64,000 bases of DNA from Strix aluco (taxonomy: Eukaryota; Chordata; Aves; Strigiformes; Strigidae): the NCBI RefSeq assembly GCF_031877795.1, contig NC_133938.1:11316920-11380919 (forward strand), read 5' to 3'. Positions 46,789 to 57,000 of the stretch are shown here, piece after piece. The translations under genes and the position numbers were made by a program. Each line of letters opens with the position of its first letter. The stretch's first letter is position 1. The notes under the pieces are model-generated. The model was not told the DNA's origin and searched no databases. It saw only the letters and a program-made list of their open reading frames with translations.

Positions 46789-47973
46789 CTACTGCTGGTG
46801 GTCCATATAGACCTGCACAGCTTTCCACAGTGCCCGTATATTGCCTTCCCCGAAGCCCAGTGCTCCCCGCCGGTCAATGAGCTCCAGGAAGAAGGTCTCC
46901 TCAGAGAAGATGGGATGGGTGAAGATCTGCATCAAATATTCCCGGGAAGGGCTCTCTGTGGCTTCAGTGCCTGGCCGGCCCTTGTCCCCAGGTGCTGTGG
47001 TGTCCAGCAGGATGCCGAGCTCTGCCAGCATGCGGGGGTCCTGCCCGGTCCCCCGGATCTCCTCTGCTTTGCCCTCCCGGCTGTAATAGGTGGCAGGGGG
47101 TGTGAAGAACCGTGCGCCCTGCTGCTGCAAAGCCCTGGTCGTGGTGACAATATCGGTGGTGCAGAGGCCGACGTGCTGGATCCCAGCCCCACCGTGCTGC
47201 TCTAGGAAGGTGTCGACTTGGTTGGCACCATCCTCTGAAAGGGACTCGGCGAAGACAAGCTTGCAGCTGTGTGCCAGAGCACCCCGGGCGCTCTGCAGCG
47301 CAAGGAGGAGCATGCCCACACCCTGCCCCCCGAGCACGTACCCCTCAGCCGGCCTCTCCTGAGGGTTCAGCAAGAAGCGTTGGAAGCCGAAGCAGCGCTG
47401 GTACCAGTCCAGAGCCACCCGGGCACCGCCCCGCGGGCAGACGTATGTGATATGGTCAAAATGGGTGATCTTGATGCCGTCCCCCGTGCCTGAGGGGGCT
47501 CCTTGGATGGGCTGGAAGCCAGGTAGGAAGGGTCCCCGGTAGCGGGATCGGTCCAGAAGGGTATGGCTGATGTTGCCCACGATGGAGCTTGCCACCCCGT
47601 AGGTGACGGAGCCACCGTCATCCTTCACCTCGGTGGGGGGCACTGGTAGGGAGCATCCCCAGCTCTGCAGTTGCTTGCAGAGCCCCGGCACGTCATTCAC
47701 CTCGAAGCAGACATTGGAGGCCGTGCCCAAGGCAGGCCGGGGGTCCACGTCGTAGAGGAAATCGTGGGAGGAGGTGCTGGCAGGCCCTGGAGCCAGGCGC
47801 TCGTTGACGAGGAAGACAGCGGATCCCCGTCGCAAGGCCAGCTGCCGGACCCGTGGCGTCTCCCGCATGGCCACTGGCTGGAAGCGAAAGGTGTTGGCCA
47901 GGTCCTGGGCCCAGCCCTGCCTGTAGGGCACGTGGAGGGAGATGAAGCAGGGGCGGCTCAGCAAGGCTGCCAT
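46789..47973 (-). CDS. HPDL: HPDL, 4-hydroxyphenylpyruvate dioxygenase-like protein (single coding exon)
   Basis: HPDL is a mitochondrial non-haem iron dioxygenase of the vicinal-oxygen-chelate fold. It is linked to making the 4-hydroxymandelate precursor of the coenzyme Q head group. The 394-residue frame starts at the ATG at 47,973 (MAALLSRPCFISLHVPYRQG) and ends at 46,789. The same open frame runs 44 codons further 5', but the ATG chosen is 11 bases past a good acceptor (ctcccacag), so the upstream codons are probably intronic. Two VOC modules are visible. Likely iron ligands are His174 in HFDHITYV, His267 in GIQHVGL and Glu364 in FFLELIDRRG, the positions used in HPD. At 394 aa it is somewhat longer than the human protein. 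An extra-looking low-complexity stretch (about 326-343) lies before REYLMQIFT. Human HPDL is also a single coding exon. Confidence 0.95.
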   Translation of the reverse strand: MAALLSRPCFISLHVPYRQGWAQDLANTFRFQPVAMRETPRVRQLALRRGSAVFLVNERLAPGPASTSSHDFLYDVDPRPALGTASNVCFEVNDVPGLCKQLQSWGCSLPVPPTEVKDDGGSVTYGVASSIVGNISHTLLDRSRYRGPFLPGFQPIQGAPSGTGDGIKITHFDHITYVCPRGGARVALDWYQRCFGFQRFLLNPQERPAEGYVLGGQGVGMLLLALQSARGALAHSCKLVFAESLSEDGANQVDTFLEQHGGAGIQHVGLCTTDIVTTTRALQQQGARFFTPPATYYSREGKAEEIRGTGQDPRMLAELGILLDTTAPGDKGRPGTEATESPSREYLMQIFTHPIFSEETFFLELIDRRGALGFGEGNIRALWKAVQVYMDHQQ

Positions 47974-49104
47974 GGCTGGGCAGGCTGTGGGAGGATGCAC
48001 GGGGTCAGGGGGGGCTTGCTGGCTGCAGGAAGGAGCCATCCCCCCACCTTGCATGGAGCCTGAGTGCATTCGCACACGCAGATGCACATGCATGTAAATT
48101 TGCACCCCTTAAATCTGTGTATTTTAAATAAGTGAGTCTCACAAGACAATAGGTTCTGTGCAAGGGACCTGTCCCAGCACCCCTTTGCTATGCTGCCCTG
48201 TGCCCACCCCTGGGGCCAGAGGAGGAAAGCCCTTAGCCTTGGCTGCAGCCCAGCGGGTCCCCTCCGGAGCCGTGTGTCCTTCGAGGGTGCCGCAGGGAGG
48301 TTAGTGGGGAATGCGGGTGAGGGAGGCGTGTGCATGTGTAAGCAAGGCTCTGTGGACAAGGGTTGTGGTGGTGGGGGTGTGAAATGTCCTGTACCAGCAA
48401 CCAGGAACATGGAGGTTGGACTGGGAAACAGGGAGCAACACACAGGTTACAGCTAAAAGCCTCCTGTGCTGTCCCACAAACAGTGGGGGGGAGCAGTGGG
48501 GTCACAGCAGGCTGAGGTGCCCTTCCCCTCTCCAACAAGGACAGCGTGAAGCTGCCACACTCCCTGTAACAGGCTGAGGGCAGGGACCTGGGGGTAAATA
48601 GGGTGAAATGGGAGGGACACTGTGGGAAAAGTGACACACTTCCTCCCCCCCCCCCCCTCCACACTGGAGGAAGAAAAAAAGATCTGTCTAAAAACCCCCC
48701 TTGCATCCCACTGAGGCTTCCTGACCCCATGCCACGCACCAGCTGCCCTGGCCAGACCCCACAGAGGTGCACTGGGGGGACCTGCTTACACAGTCCCCTC
48801 TAACTGCCCCCCAAAAGGGCTGTATTGCGCCACGACTGGGCACCCCGCCTGCCACAGGGGAGCAGAGGGGCCCAGCAGTGCCCCGATGGGCCTCCAGCTG
48901 CTCCGCACCAGCCCGGGGAGGTGGGGGGGCCCTGCCCCGGAGTGTGCGCCCTCCCTCCCTGCCCTCCTTCCCCCCCTGCGCCCCGCTCTGCTCCCGCCGC
49001 CGCCTCTCCAGCCGCGCCGCCCCGTCACCCCCAGCCCCGCCACCCCCCTCCCCGGGCCCGTGGGGGCCTGCAGGGCCCGTGCTCGCCCTCGGCCTGCGGC
49101 TCAC
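47974..49104 (-). other. HPDL: Predicted intron in the HPDL 5' UTR
   Basis: Inferred from the donor at 49,104 and the acceptor ending at 47,985 on the - strand. The interval contains C-rich runs (for example about 48,643-48,660) and no recognised gene. Confidence 0.4.
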
Positions 49105-49340
49105 CGGGGTCAAGGCTGCGGGCGAAGGGGATGCCGGGCCAGGGGCGGCCCGCAGAGGCGGTTTCAGTTCGCTCCTCCCCAGCAGGCAACGGGCCATGGC
49201 AGGACCAGGGTTGGCGATGCCAGGGAGGCTGCGAAGCGACCTGCTCCGCCATGGGGAACCTCCCCGGCGGGAGGAACCCGTGGGTGCCGTCCTGGGCAAG
49301 GACAGGGCCGGCACACGCGGCGTGGGAGCTGCTCCGGCAC
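48850..49340. promoter_or_regulatory. HPDL: CpG island, probable HPDL promoter with non-coding first exon
   Basis: A dense CpG/GC stretch upstream of HPDL. On the - strand a good donor (gaccccg followed by gtgagc) leaves an exon whose last base is 49,105. Joined to the acceptor 11 bases before the HPDL ATG it would give a 5' UTR exon. Long open frames on both strands here look like artefacts of GC content. The transcription start is not determined. Confidence 0.6.
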
Positions 49341-49981
49341 GTTTAAAGCCAGGGACGGGTGGCTGCCAGACGCTGCGGGTGCCCAAAGTTTGTATCGACC
49401 CCGGAGGTGCCGTGTTTGCAGAACAAAAAGCTCTCAGGCTGATAACTCCATGCCTCGGGGATGAATAAAGCGAGGAGACAACCGGCTGCCGGGGGGTGGC
49501 TGGGGGTCCCCTGTGAGCAGCGGTGAAATGGCTCGTGGCTGTGCTGGGTCATTCCCTGCCGCCCAAATCCCATCGGGACAGGGCATGCGGTGGGGGATAC
49601 GTGCCCCTGATCAGTGCTGGGTGCTTCACGGTGCCTGGGGTACCTGGTGGGGGGTCTGGGGGGAGCGGTGTGTGGATGGGGCGGGGGGGTGACAGCTCTG
49701 CGGGGGGTCCGGTGTTGGTCTCAGAGTGGGTTTGATCCAGGCTGGCCCCGTGCAGCTGTGCATGCTCCCCAATCCCAACCCGTGGCCCCACATCCTTGCT
49801 GACATCCCTGAGCCCCCCCTGCCAGCCCCCCAGCAGCAATCCCCTCTGTCCCTGCTGCTCATGGCTGTTTTCAGAGAAATCCCCCCCTCTTTGTGTGTCT
49901 GGGACCATGTCTCTGCCCCTCTAGTGTCTGTGTCTGCCGCCCTTCCCTGCCTTATCATGTTTTTGTACAGACTCTGGGTAC

Positions 49982-49987
49982 AATAAA
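49982..49987 (+). terminator. Orphan + strand polyadenylation signal (AATAAA)
   Basis: AATAAA lies in a locally AT-rich patch, preceded by 'catgtttttgtaca' and followed by GT-rich 'gtctgtgtgcgg', the layout of a real gene end. An earlier AATAAA is at 49,464-49,469. No coding gene on this strand explains it. It might end a non-coding transcript started from the HPDL CpG island. Confidence 0.4.
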
Positions 49988-50662
49988 CTGCTCAAATATT
50001 TGCACTGAGATGTCTGTGTGCGGCCAAAGTGGTAAGCTCCTCTTGTTTGGTTGGGGGGGGGGAAATCCACCTGTGCTGTGATTTCCCAAGGGAGCACCAG
50101 CTCCCCATGCCACCACAGCCCACCCCCGTCCCCATGTGAGGCTGGGCAGGAGCCATGGGACTGGATGCTGGGGGCTTGCTGTAGGGCCAGGCATGGCTCA
50201 AGAGCAGCCGTGGCACTGCACGGCAGGATGACACAGCCTTTGGGGCTCAGGGCAGGGAGCTTTGGCACCCCAGGGGTGTGGGGCAAGCACCCATCTTTTT
50301 GGCTGCAGCTCCCCCAGGGACCTTGTGCACGGATGGCACTGTTTGATGTCACCCCACCGTCCTGCAGCCCTTTGGTGCCAACAGTGCCCTCAGCAATGCC
50401 CCTGGCCCTCCTGTGCCCATGGGGTGGTTTCAAGCAGCCATGCCTGTCTTTTCCCCATGGCACCGCCTGGCACCCTCTGTGCCAGCCCAGCGCCAGGCAC
50501 TGCTTTGCCCCAGCACGACTCAGGCTGGGCTGCGGCAGCAGGACCCTGAAGCCGCATGGCACCGAGGGGGACAGTGCCTGCCTTGTTGCAGTCCCCCGAG
50601 GCAGGCGGTGGTGGCCAGGGAGCAGTCCCCGCTGCTCCAGCCGGGCTCTTCTCCTCCCTCCT

Positions 50663-50712
50663 GGGCGGGGAGAGTGGACAGGAGATAAAAGGGAGACCAG
50701 GACCAGTTGGGC
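50663..50712 (+). promoter_or_regulatory. SELENOP2: SELENOP2 core promoter (TATA-like box)
   Basis: A GC box (gggcgggg, 50,663-50,670) is followed by the TATA-like gataaaagg at 50,683-50,691, about 30 bases before the presumed start of transcription near 50,713. No competing TATA box is seen close by. Confidence 0.55.
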
Positions 50713-50762
50713 ATTGCTGAGAGCCGCTGGGGCTGGGAGCAAGTTCTGGCCAGAGGACGGCA
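50713..50762 (+). other. SELENOP2: Predicted non-coding first exon of SELENOP2
   Basis: The exon is placed between the start inferred from the TATA-like box and a donor (ggca followed by gtgagg) at 50,763. It would join the acceptor before 51,584 across an intron of about 820 bases in which I see no other gene. Confidence 0.45.
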
Positions 50763-51598
50763 GTGAGGAGAAGTGCGGTATTGAGGGCTCGTTCTCGCGG
50801 GGGAGAGGGCTGGGGATTGGGGGTGCATTCATCCTGTCCAGAACCTGCAGCCCCCTTCTCCCTCCCCACCTCCCTGGATCATCCCTCCCAGCCCCTTGTC
50901 CTTCCCCTGCCCGTTAAATGTGCTGCAACCTGGAGGGACAGGGTGTATCTTGGGGTGGGCAGGGTTAGGGGGCTGTGGGAGGAAGGGGCTTCAGGCAGAT
51001 ATTAGGGGCAGGGGGGTTAAAGGCTCTATGCACCCCTCAAGCACTTTGTGGGACATCAAGGACTCTCAAGGTGACCTGAAGGTGAAATCATCCCTGCCCC
51101 ACTGATTCCCTGCCCATGGTCAGGACAACAGGGGCTGTTATCACTGCCCACCCCTGGGGCAAAGGCAGACCCTGGCCCTGTCTGGGTCTGGCTTTTGGGG
51201 TTGGGGGGGTGGAGAGGGCTCACAGAGGGAACAGGACCTTCCCCTGCCACACGTGGAGCGGGTGCCTTGCCACAGGGGGACACCGGAGCACCTGGCTGTG
51301 GCAGTGGGTGCCCACGAAAGCCAGTGTTGAGAGTGCAGTGCTTGTCAGGAGCTGGACACCCCAATATGCCCACCTCACCCCCCAATATGGGTGTCCCAGC
51401 TCCCAATACTGTGCTGGGACCAACATGATACTGCCCACCAGTCTCTGTCTGCCCCAGAGGGGTGTGTGGGGAGGCAGTTTGGGGTTGCAGTGGGGCTGGG
51501 AGGATCCCATGGGGTTGAGACCCAGGGCAGAGGGGAAGCAGGGGCCAGTGGTGGGGAATTAACGCCCCGTTTCTCCCTGCCAGGGCCAGGGGTCTAGG

Positions 51599-53299
51599 AT
51601 GGGGCTGCTGGTGCTGGCCCTGGCCGCCTGGCTGGGGCTGGGGCTGGCCTTGGCCTCGGAGGGGGTGACCAACAGCAGCCGGCTCTGCCAGGAGGCTCCG
51701 GCGTGGAGTGTCAACGGCTTGAGCCCCATGGCAGGGGCGGCAGGGCAGGTGACGGTGGTGGCCCTGCTGAAGGCCAGCTGACACTTCTGCCTGCAGCAGG
51801 CCCACAAGTGAGCTCTGCTCCCCTTACCCCAAACCCAGCCCTGCCATCGTGGGGGCAGCATGGTGCCCCCCCTCAAGCTGGCACCCCCCGTCCCAGCGCC
51901 TCCTTCCCCGCAGCCTCGGGGGCCTGCAGGAGAGGCTGGCCCGGCAGGGCACGGTCGATGTCCGCTACATGATCATCAACGAGAAGGCACCGCTCTCCCG
52001 CGCCATGTTCGGGGAGCTGAAGCGCCAAGCCCCACCGGGCGTCCTCGTCTTCCAGCCGGAGCCTGAGGAACCTGACGTCTGGCAGGTCCTGGGGGGAGAC
52101 AAGGACGACTTCCTCGTCTATGACCGGTGAGTGTCCCCCATCTTGGCTGAGTCTTTCCTGGGGGATTACAGAGTGTTTGGTGAGCTTCCAAAAGCTCCCC
52201 CCATGACTGGGCTAGGGGGACCCCAGACCCACCGCCTCGAGCTGGGCCATGACTTCTCCCCGCAGGTGTGGCCGCCTGGCTTTCCACATCCAGCTGCCCT
52301 ACAGCTTCCTCCATTTCCCCTACGTGGAGTCGGCCATCCGCTTCACCCACAGCAAGGACTTCTGTGGCAACTGCTCCCTCTACCCCAACACCACCCAGGA
52401 GGTGAGGAGCAGGGATGCTCACTGGAGCTGGGCTCCCTTCTCTCCTCTGGCATTGCACATCAGGAAAAAAAACAACCCTATCATCTTCACATCGGGGAGA
52501 GGCTCTGGGTTGACAGCTGCACTCAGCCATGGCTGAGAGGGAAGGTGATGAAAGGGAATAAGGGCACTTAAATAGGTCAGAGCTTTCAGGCTGAGAAGGA
52601 ATGGACTAAAGGGGTCGTAGCCCAGGTCTGGAAAAGCTAACCGGGGTCACTGGCTGTTCTGATAAAAGAAAGGGGCAGGCAGCAGACCCAGAGGTGGCAA
52701 GCCCGGAGCAAAGAAAAGGACGAAACTCCAGGCTCAGCAGGCAATTAGTCACCTCCTAGGAGAAAAATCCATCTAGAAATATTAAATGCAAAGTCCTTTT
52801 CCTGACTCAGGAATTCCCTGGACCACAGACAGCTTGAGCCAAGGGATGTAGGTACAGAGGCTTGTGCTCTGTGTGCTCCAGCCTCTCCTGTGCTCTGGGC
52901 TGGGGCTGGAGAGCCTTTGCTCTGACCCACACAGCTTTCTGTATGATGGATGCTGATCAGCTTTCACCCCAGCTCACAGACATGCTCACAGGCTCACTGA
53001 GGAGCTCTGTGTGCATTCACATACTTCACCAGCCCTTGTGTTGCTTTCTTCAGGTTAACAGTACCATGGAGGTCCCTGTAACCCCAAGCCCGCTTCCTGA
53101 ACAGGAGGGGAAGGAGCCAGAGACCCCCATCCACCAGCACAACCCCCTCCATCCTCACCACCACCACAAGGTCAGCAGCGAGAGAGCCACAGACCCGAGT
53201 GGGGACCACGAACCTGCCACCCGTGCTCACCACCACCATGGAGACCATGGCCAGCCCCATCACGAGGGGAAGAAGCAGAAGGAGGGAAGTGAGCACTAG
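51599..53299 (+). CDS. SELENOP2: SELENOP2, selenoprotein P2 (SelPb), one selenocysteine
   Basis: A secreted selenoprotein with a thioredoxin-like domain. Coding exons are 51599-51807, 51914-52126, 52266-52401 and 53054-53299 (stop TAG). They are in frame and give 267 residues if the TGA at codon 61 is read as selenocysteine. An N-terminal signal peptide (MGLLVLALAAWLGLGLALAS) is clear. The region around codon 61 matches selenoprotein P: CQEAPAWSVNG, then VTVVALLKAS-Sec-HFC, giving a U-x-x-C redox motif (61-64). Homology continues past the UGA with DDFLVYDRCGRLAFHIQLP, FLHFPYVESAI and CGNCSLYPNTT, so the UGA is not a terminator. The last exon holds the histidine-rich stretches HPHHHHK (219-225) and AHHHHGDHG (244-252). 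No further in-frame UGA occurs, unlike SELENOP1. N-glycosylation sequons include Asn25. The 3' UTR carries a SECIS candidate. SELENOP2 is known in fish, birds and reptiles and absent in placental mammals. Confidence 0.94.
51779..51781 (+). other. SELENOP2: Selenocysteine UGA codon of SELENOP2
   Basis: This in-frame TGA sits exactly where selenoprotein P has its first selenocysteine, after VALLKAS and before HFC. The downstream frame and the next three exons stay homologous to selenoprotein P. Confidence 0.93.
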
Positions 53300-53540
53300 G
53301 CTGGGCAGCCTTGCAGAACCCAGTAGTGTGCAGACCATGCCAACTCGCTTCCCAGAGGCACAGAAGGACTTGCTTTGGGCTGCTGGTCACCAGCAGCATT
53401 GGTACAACAACCCCCTCCAGCATCCCCCATGTACTCCCATGCTGTGACCAGGGATGAAAATCCACCTCAGACCCCCCGAGGTGCTGCATTTTCAGCTCCA
53501 GGGTTCAGTTTTGAGCCTTCCTCTGCCGCTGCCCGCCTTT

Positions 53541-53606
53541 CCGTGCTCAATGAGGCCTGCCGTGCAAACCGGGAGGTCCCTGGTCACTGCTGGCTGACAC
53601 TGCACA
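53541..53606 (+). promoter_or_regulatory. SELENOP2: SECIS element (selenocysteine insertion signal), candidate
   Basis: ATGA at 53,550-53,553 is followed after 12 bases by AAA (53,566-53,568) and then, 26 bases later, by TGA (53,595-53,597). The arms between them pair in part: gcc with ggc, gc with gc, and gtg with cac. A small apical stem (ccggga with tccc-t-gg) is possible, as in form 2 elements. Below the quartet, cgtgc can pair with gcac. The spacing and base identities fit the eukaryotic SECIS layout. It lies about 250 bases after the stop codon. Confidence 0.75.
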
Positions 53607-53682
53607 GAGCAGGAGGGCTGGGGTGGAGGGGCCAGAACTGGGACTGGAGCAGCACTGCCAGCACGCTCTGCCTGTCCTGGCG

Positions 53683-53718
53683 CCCCTGGGTGTCCTGGCT
53701 CCCCTGGGTGTCCTGGCT
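53683..53718 (+). repeat. Two perfect 18-bp tandem copies in the SELENOP2 3' UTR
   Basis: The unit cccctgggtgtcctggct occurs twice head to tail, with a partial copy before it. It is simple tandem duplication. Confidence 0.85.
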
Positions 53719-54065
53719 GGGGAGTGAGGGGAGGGACAGCGTGTGCCCCGCAGGACGTGATCCCAGGCGTTAGGGGCACTAGGAGTGGTGGGAGGTCGCA
53801 GCTCCCCGTGGTCTAAACCTTGTACCCCCATAGCTGTCACATCCTGGGGACCCTCTAGGCCTTGCACACGGGTATGTGCAGTGGTGATGGGTGGCCGCAA
53901 GATGGTGGCCTTGTCCCCGCTTGGAGACCCAGGGGCTGTATCCAGGGCCCACAGCCCAGAGAGGAGGGGGGTGTGGATCCTGGGGTCCCTCCTGGGGAAG
54001 AAGTGAGATCGGAGGGCGATGCGGATGTCCAGAGCATGAATAAAACCTCTGTGAAGTGACGCTGC

Positions 54066-57000
54066 TCAGCCTGGCCTGTGGGAGCGAGAGGGTGGGAGGC
54101 TCGCTCAGCCCTGGGCTGGCCCTGGGCTTTTCTCTGGGCACAAGGAGGGACTTGGGGCTGGATGTGGACCCCATGAAGCAGCAGCCAGCGATCATTTGCA
54201 TTCCCCTGTGCAGAGACCTGGAGGTAAAGGGGCTGAAGACCAAAGAGACCCCATCTCTTCATACCTTCTGGTTACCTCTTGTCAGGATATGAACCCAGGG
54301 CTTAGTGCCCCCAGGGGGGCATTAACCCTGCACTGCCAGGTGGAAGTTTGGCTCCGCACCTTGATCTCTGGCTTGTAGCTGTGATGTCGGGGTGTCTGCC
54401 CTGACCTGCTGTTGTGGAGCCAAAGTTCTCACGTGTAGTACAAAGTCATCGGGGGCACCTTGTCCCCAGCGCCCCACTGTGAGCATATCATGGGGCTCCC
54501 CAGCCCTCAGGCAGTTGGGTGCTGCATCCCTGGCAGGTAGTCACGCCTGCCTGCACCCTGGGCCACCCCCATGGCTGTCTCAGCCCCATAGCTCTTCACT
54601 CCAGCTCCATTCATCATCCCACACAGCCTCACTCCGCACCTCCCCTGAACTCTCCATCTCCTCTTCGGGCCCCACAGCCTGAGTGGGCAGCAAAGAGATG
54701 ATTTTTCTGCTCAGCGTTATGCGGCGCCATGTGTGGTGTGTGTCCCACTGATGATGCTCTGAGCTGAATTCCTGCACACCTCCCCCCTGTCTCTGCAGGG
54801 GGATGCTCTGCCCCGCGACTGGGGCAAGAGCCAGGGTGAAGAGGAACCGTTCCTTGTGGGGATGAGAGCAACAGGTTCAGGTGGGTCTTTCTCATCAGAG
54901 GAAGCCAGCCAGGCTCTCCCATGGGGTGCTGGCTGAGGCCCTGCTCCCCCTCCTCCATCTCTCTTGCTCTCTCCCTCCTCCTCCTCCCCCTTCCTCCTCT
55001 ACCTGCTCCCAGCAGCCCACAAGGGCACCTCTGTCTGCTGCTCCTGCCATCAATATTGAGGTTATCTTTTTCTTCTGGCAGCTGCTGTAATTGAAACAAA
55101 GCAGGCCGGGCCTCACGGGCTCCACTCCTCTTGCTCATTTTGCTGGTGCTGCTGAGACAACTAATTCATCTTATCGATGCGTGGTTGGCCTCTTTTCCAC
55201 CAGACCCAAGCAGAGCCCTCTCCCCACCACGGCTGGTGGGAGCAGTCTGTGTCCCTGCAGCACGCTGCTGGGTGCTGCTCTGACCCAGCCTCTGGTCCTT
55301 GGCTTGCAGCAGCTGGGTGCTGGCCACCAGCGGGAGATGCCAGGGGAGACAGCCAGGGGGAAGAGGTGCAGGCGGGAAGGATGCTGATGGCTTTTATCTG
55401 TTTCTTTTGTCTTCTGATGCTTCCTCAGCCCTTTTGTTAAATTCCACATCCTTTTGTGCACAGCTCCTAAAGGTGTTCCTGGCAAGGAGGTGACAAGTGA
55501 TGAGTGGGGCATTTACATTCCCTTGCTGATGACCAGATCTTCAATTAGCACTGGCAGATAGAGGGATCACATCTGGTGCTGGGCAGGTAGTCCAGTGGCA
55601 CTGTGCTGCACTGCTGCCGTTTGGTTACCTCCCAGCAGACAAATTTCCAGCCCTGAAGGCTTGGGTTGGTATTTTGCTTTGGGAAGAGAAATTTAAGGGT
55701 GGGAAAGAGCTATGACACTGTTTGGGTGAATGAAGTCCTACATGTCTGAGTAATGGCAAGGGTTTAGTGTGAAGCTGATGCTGCTTCATGTATTATTGCA
55801 CGAAGGCCTGAAGGGTTGGGGAGTGCTGTGCTTGGGACCCTCATGGCATCACTCCCCTTGAAAAGTGCCAGAGACCTGGAGCTCTGCAAAACCTCTGTCA
55901 GTGTCTGCACTCCTGTGGTGCTGAGGGAGAGCTTTGCTCCAAGTGGGGTGGAGAAGTGTTTTGGGGAAGTTAATAGGCTCTTTACATCGCTGATGTCTTG
56001 GGGAGTGATGCTGTTAGCAGGAATCAGAGAGCCCCCAGGAGTGCTCAGCTGCCAGGGGGACTGGCTCAGCAGGGGAGGGTCCAGGACAAGAAACTGGGGC
56101 TGGCTTCAGGTCCTGGCAGTGCTGTGCCATGGTACGCTGGTGTCTGTGGCTGTGCCACCACTCCGGAGGAGGACAGATCCCAGTCCCACATCACATACAG
56201 CCTTGGCCCTGTGTGCTGCTCCTGTCGAGGGCCAGGCAGATCCTCTCAGGAGAGGGGGAACAGCCAGTCCTAATGTCAACAGAGGCCTCTTGTGCAGCGA
56301 TGCTGTGTCAAGAAGAGGAATGGGTCCCTCCTCCTCCGCCCATTCATCTGGCAGCCACGGCTGGCGTGCCGCCAAGCCAGGCTGCTTTGGAAACATTTCA
56401 TTGAGGAGGCAGCTGAGCCTAGGAAAACAGAATGAAAATATACAGAGAGATCACTGTTGTTAGGCAAAATAAATGCAGGCGGCTGCATTTCTGTCCCCCA
56501 AGTCCAGCCCAGCCGGGCCTCTCTTGCTTCTATGGGGTGAGGGCGAATGCTGCTGCCTGGGCATGGCAGCCATGCACCTCCATCATGGGTTAGGAGCTGG
56601 GGAACGAGGGCTGAAGAGATCATCCCTGGCTCTGGCCAACTTGCTGTCATCCCTGGCGAGTAGGCCCAGACTCATCTTGGTGTAGTGTTGCCCAAGGAGA
56701 TGGGACAGAGCAGAGGAACAGCTGCAGAAATGAGCCAGCCCCAGTGACTTGTGGCCCCTGCATGGTCACCAGTGCTGGAGGCCAGTGAAGACAGGGCTGA
56801 GGAAGTGCGTCAGATGTTGGCCTCATTCATTCCCACCTCTCTCCCTAGCATCAATCACAGGTCCTGGCCAGGCATGAGGCCACCAGTGGGACAGAGCCCA
56901 GTCCCTGGGTTTTCAAAGCTGCGTTGCTTGCCATGTCCCATCTTTCGTCTGCTGACAGAGGGAGAGCAGAGTCACCCCAAAACAGTCCCAGGGACAGATG

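Larger units (their letters stand above)
53300..54065 (+). other. SELENOP2: SELENOP2 3' untranslated region
   Basis: It runs from the TAG at 53,297-53,299 to AATAAA at 54,039-54,044. It contains the SECIS candidate (53,541-53,606) and two perfect 18-bp tandem copies at 53,683-53,718. Confidence 0.75.

Noticed and set aside
48688-49468. Long overlapping open frames of about 230 codons on both strands in the CpG island
   Set aside because: GC-rich DNA has few stop codons. The products are low-complexity Pro/Arg/Ala/Gly and match no family I know.
51779-51781. Reading the UGA as a disabling stop, making the gene a pseudogene
   Set aside because: The codon is at the conserved selenocysteine position. 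Homology and frame continue across three more exons with good splice sites, and a SECIS candidate is present.
55816-56463. A 215-codon + strand open frame downstream of SELENOP2
   Set aside because: No recognisable domain, no clear splice sites framing it, and composition typical of random GC-rich frames.
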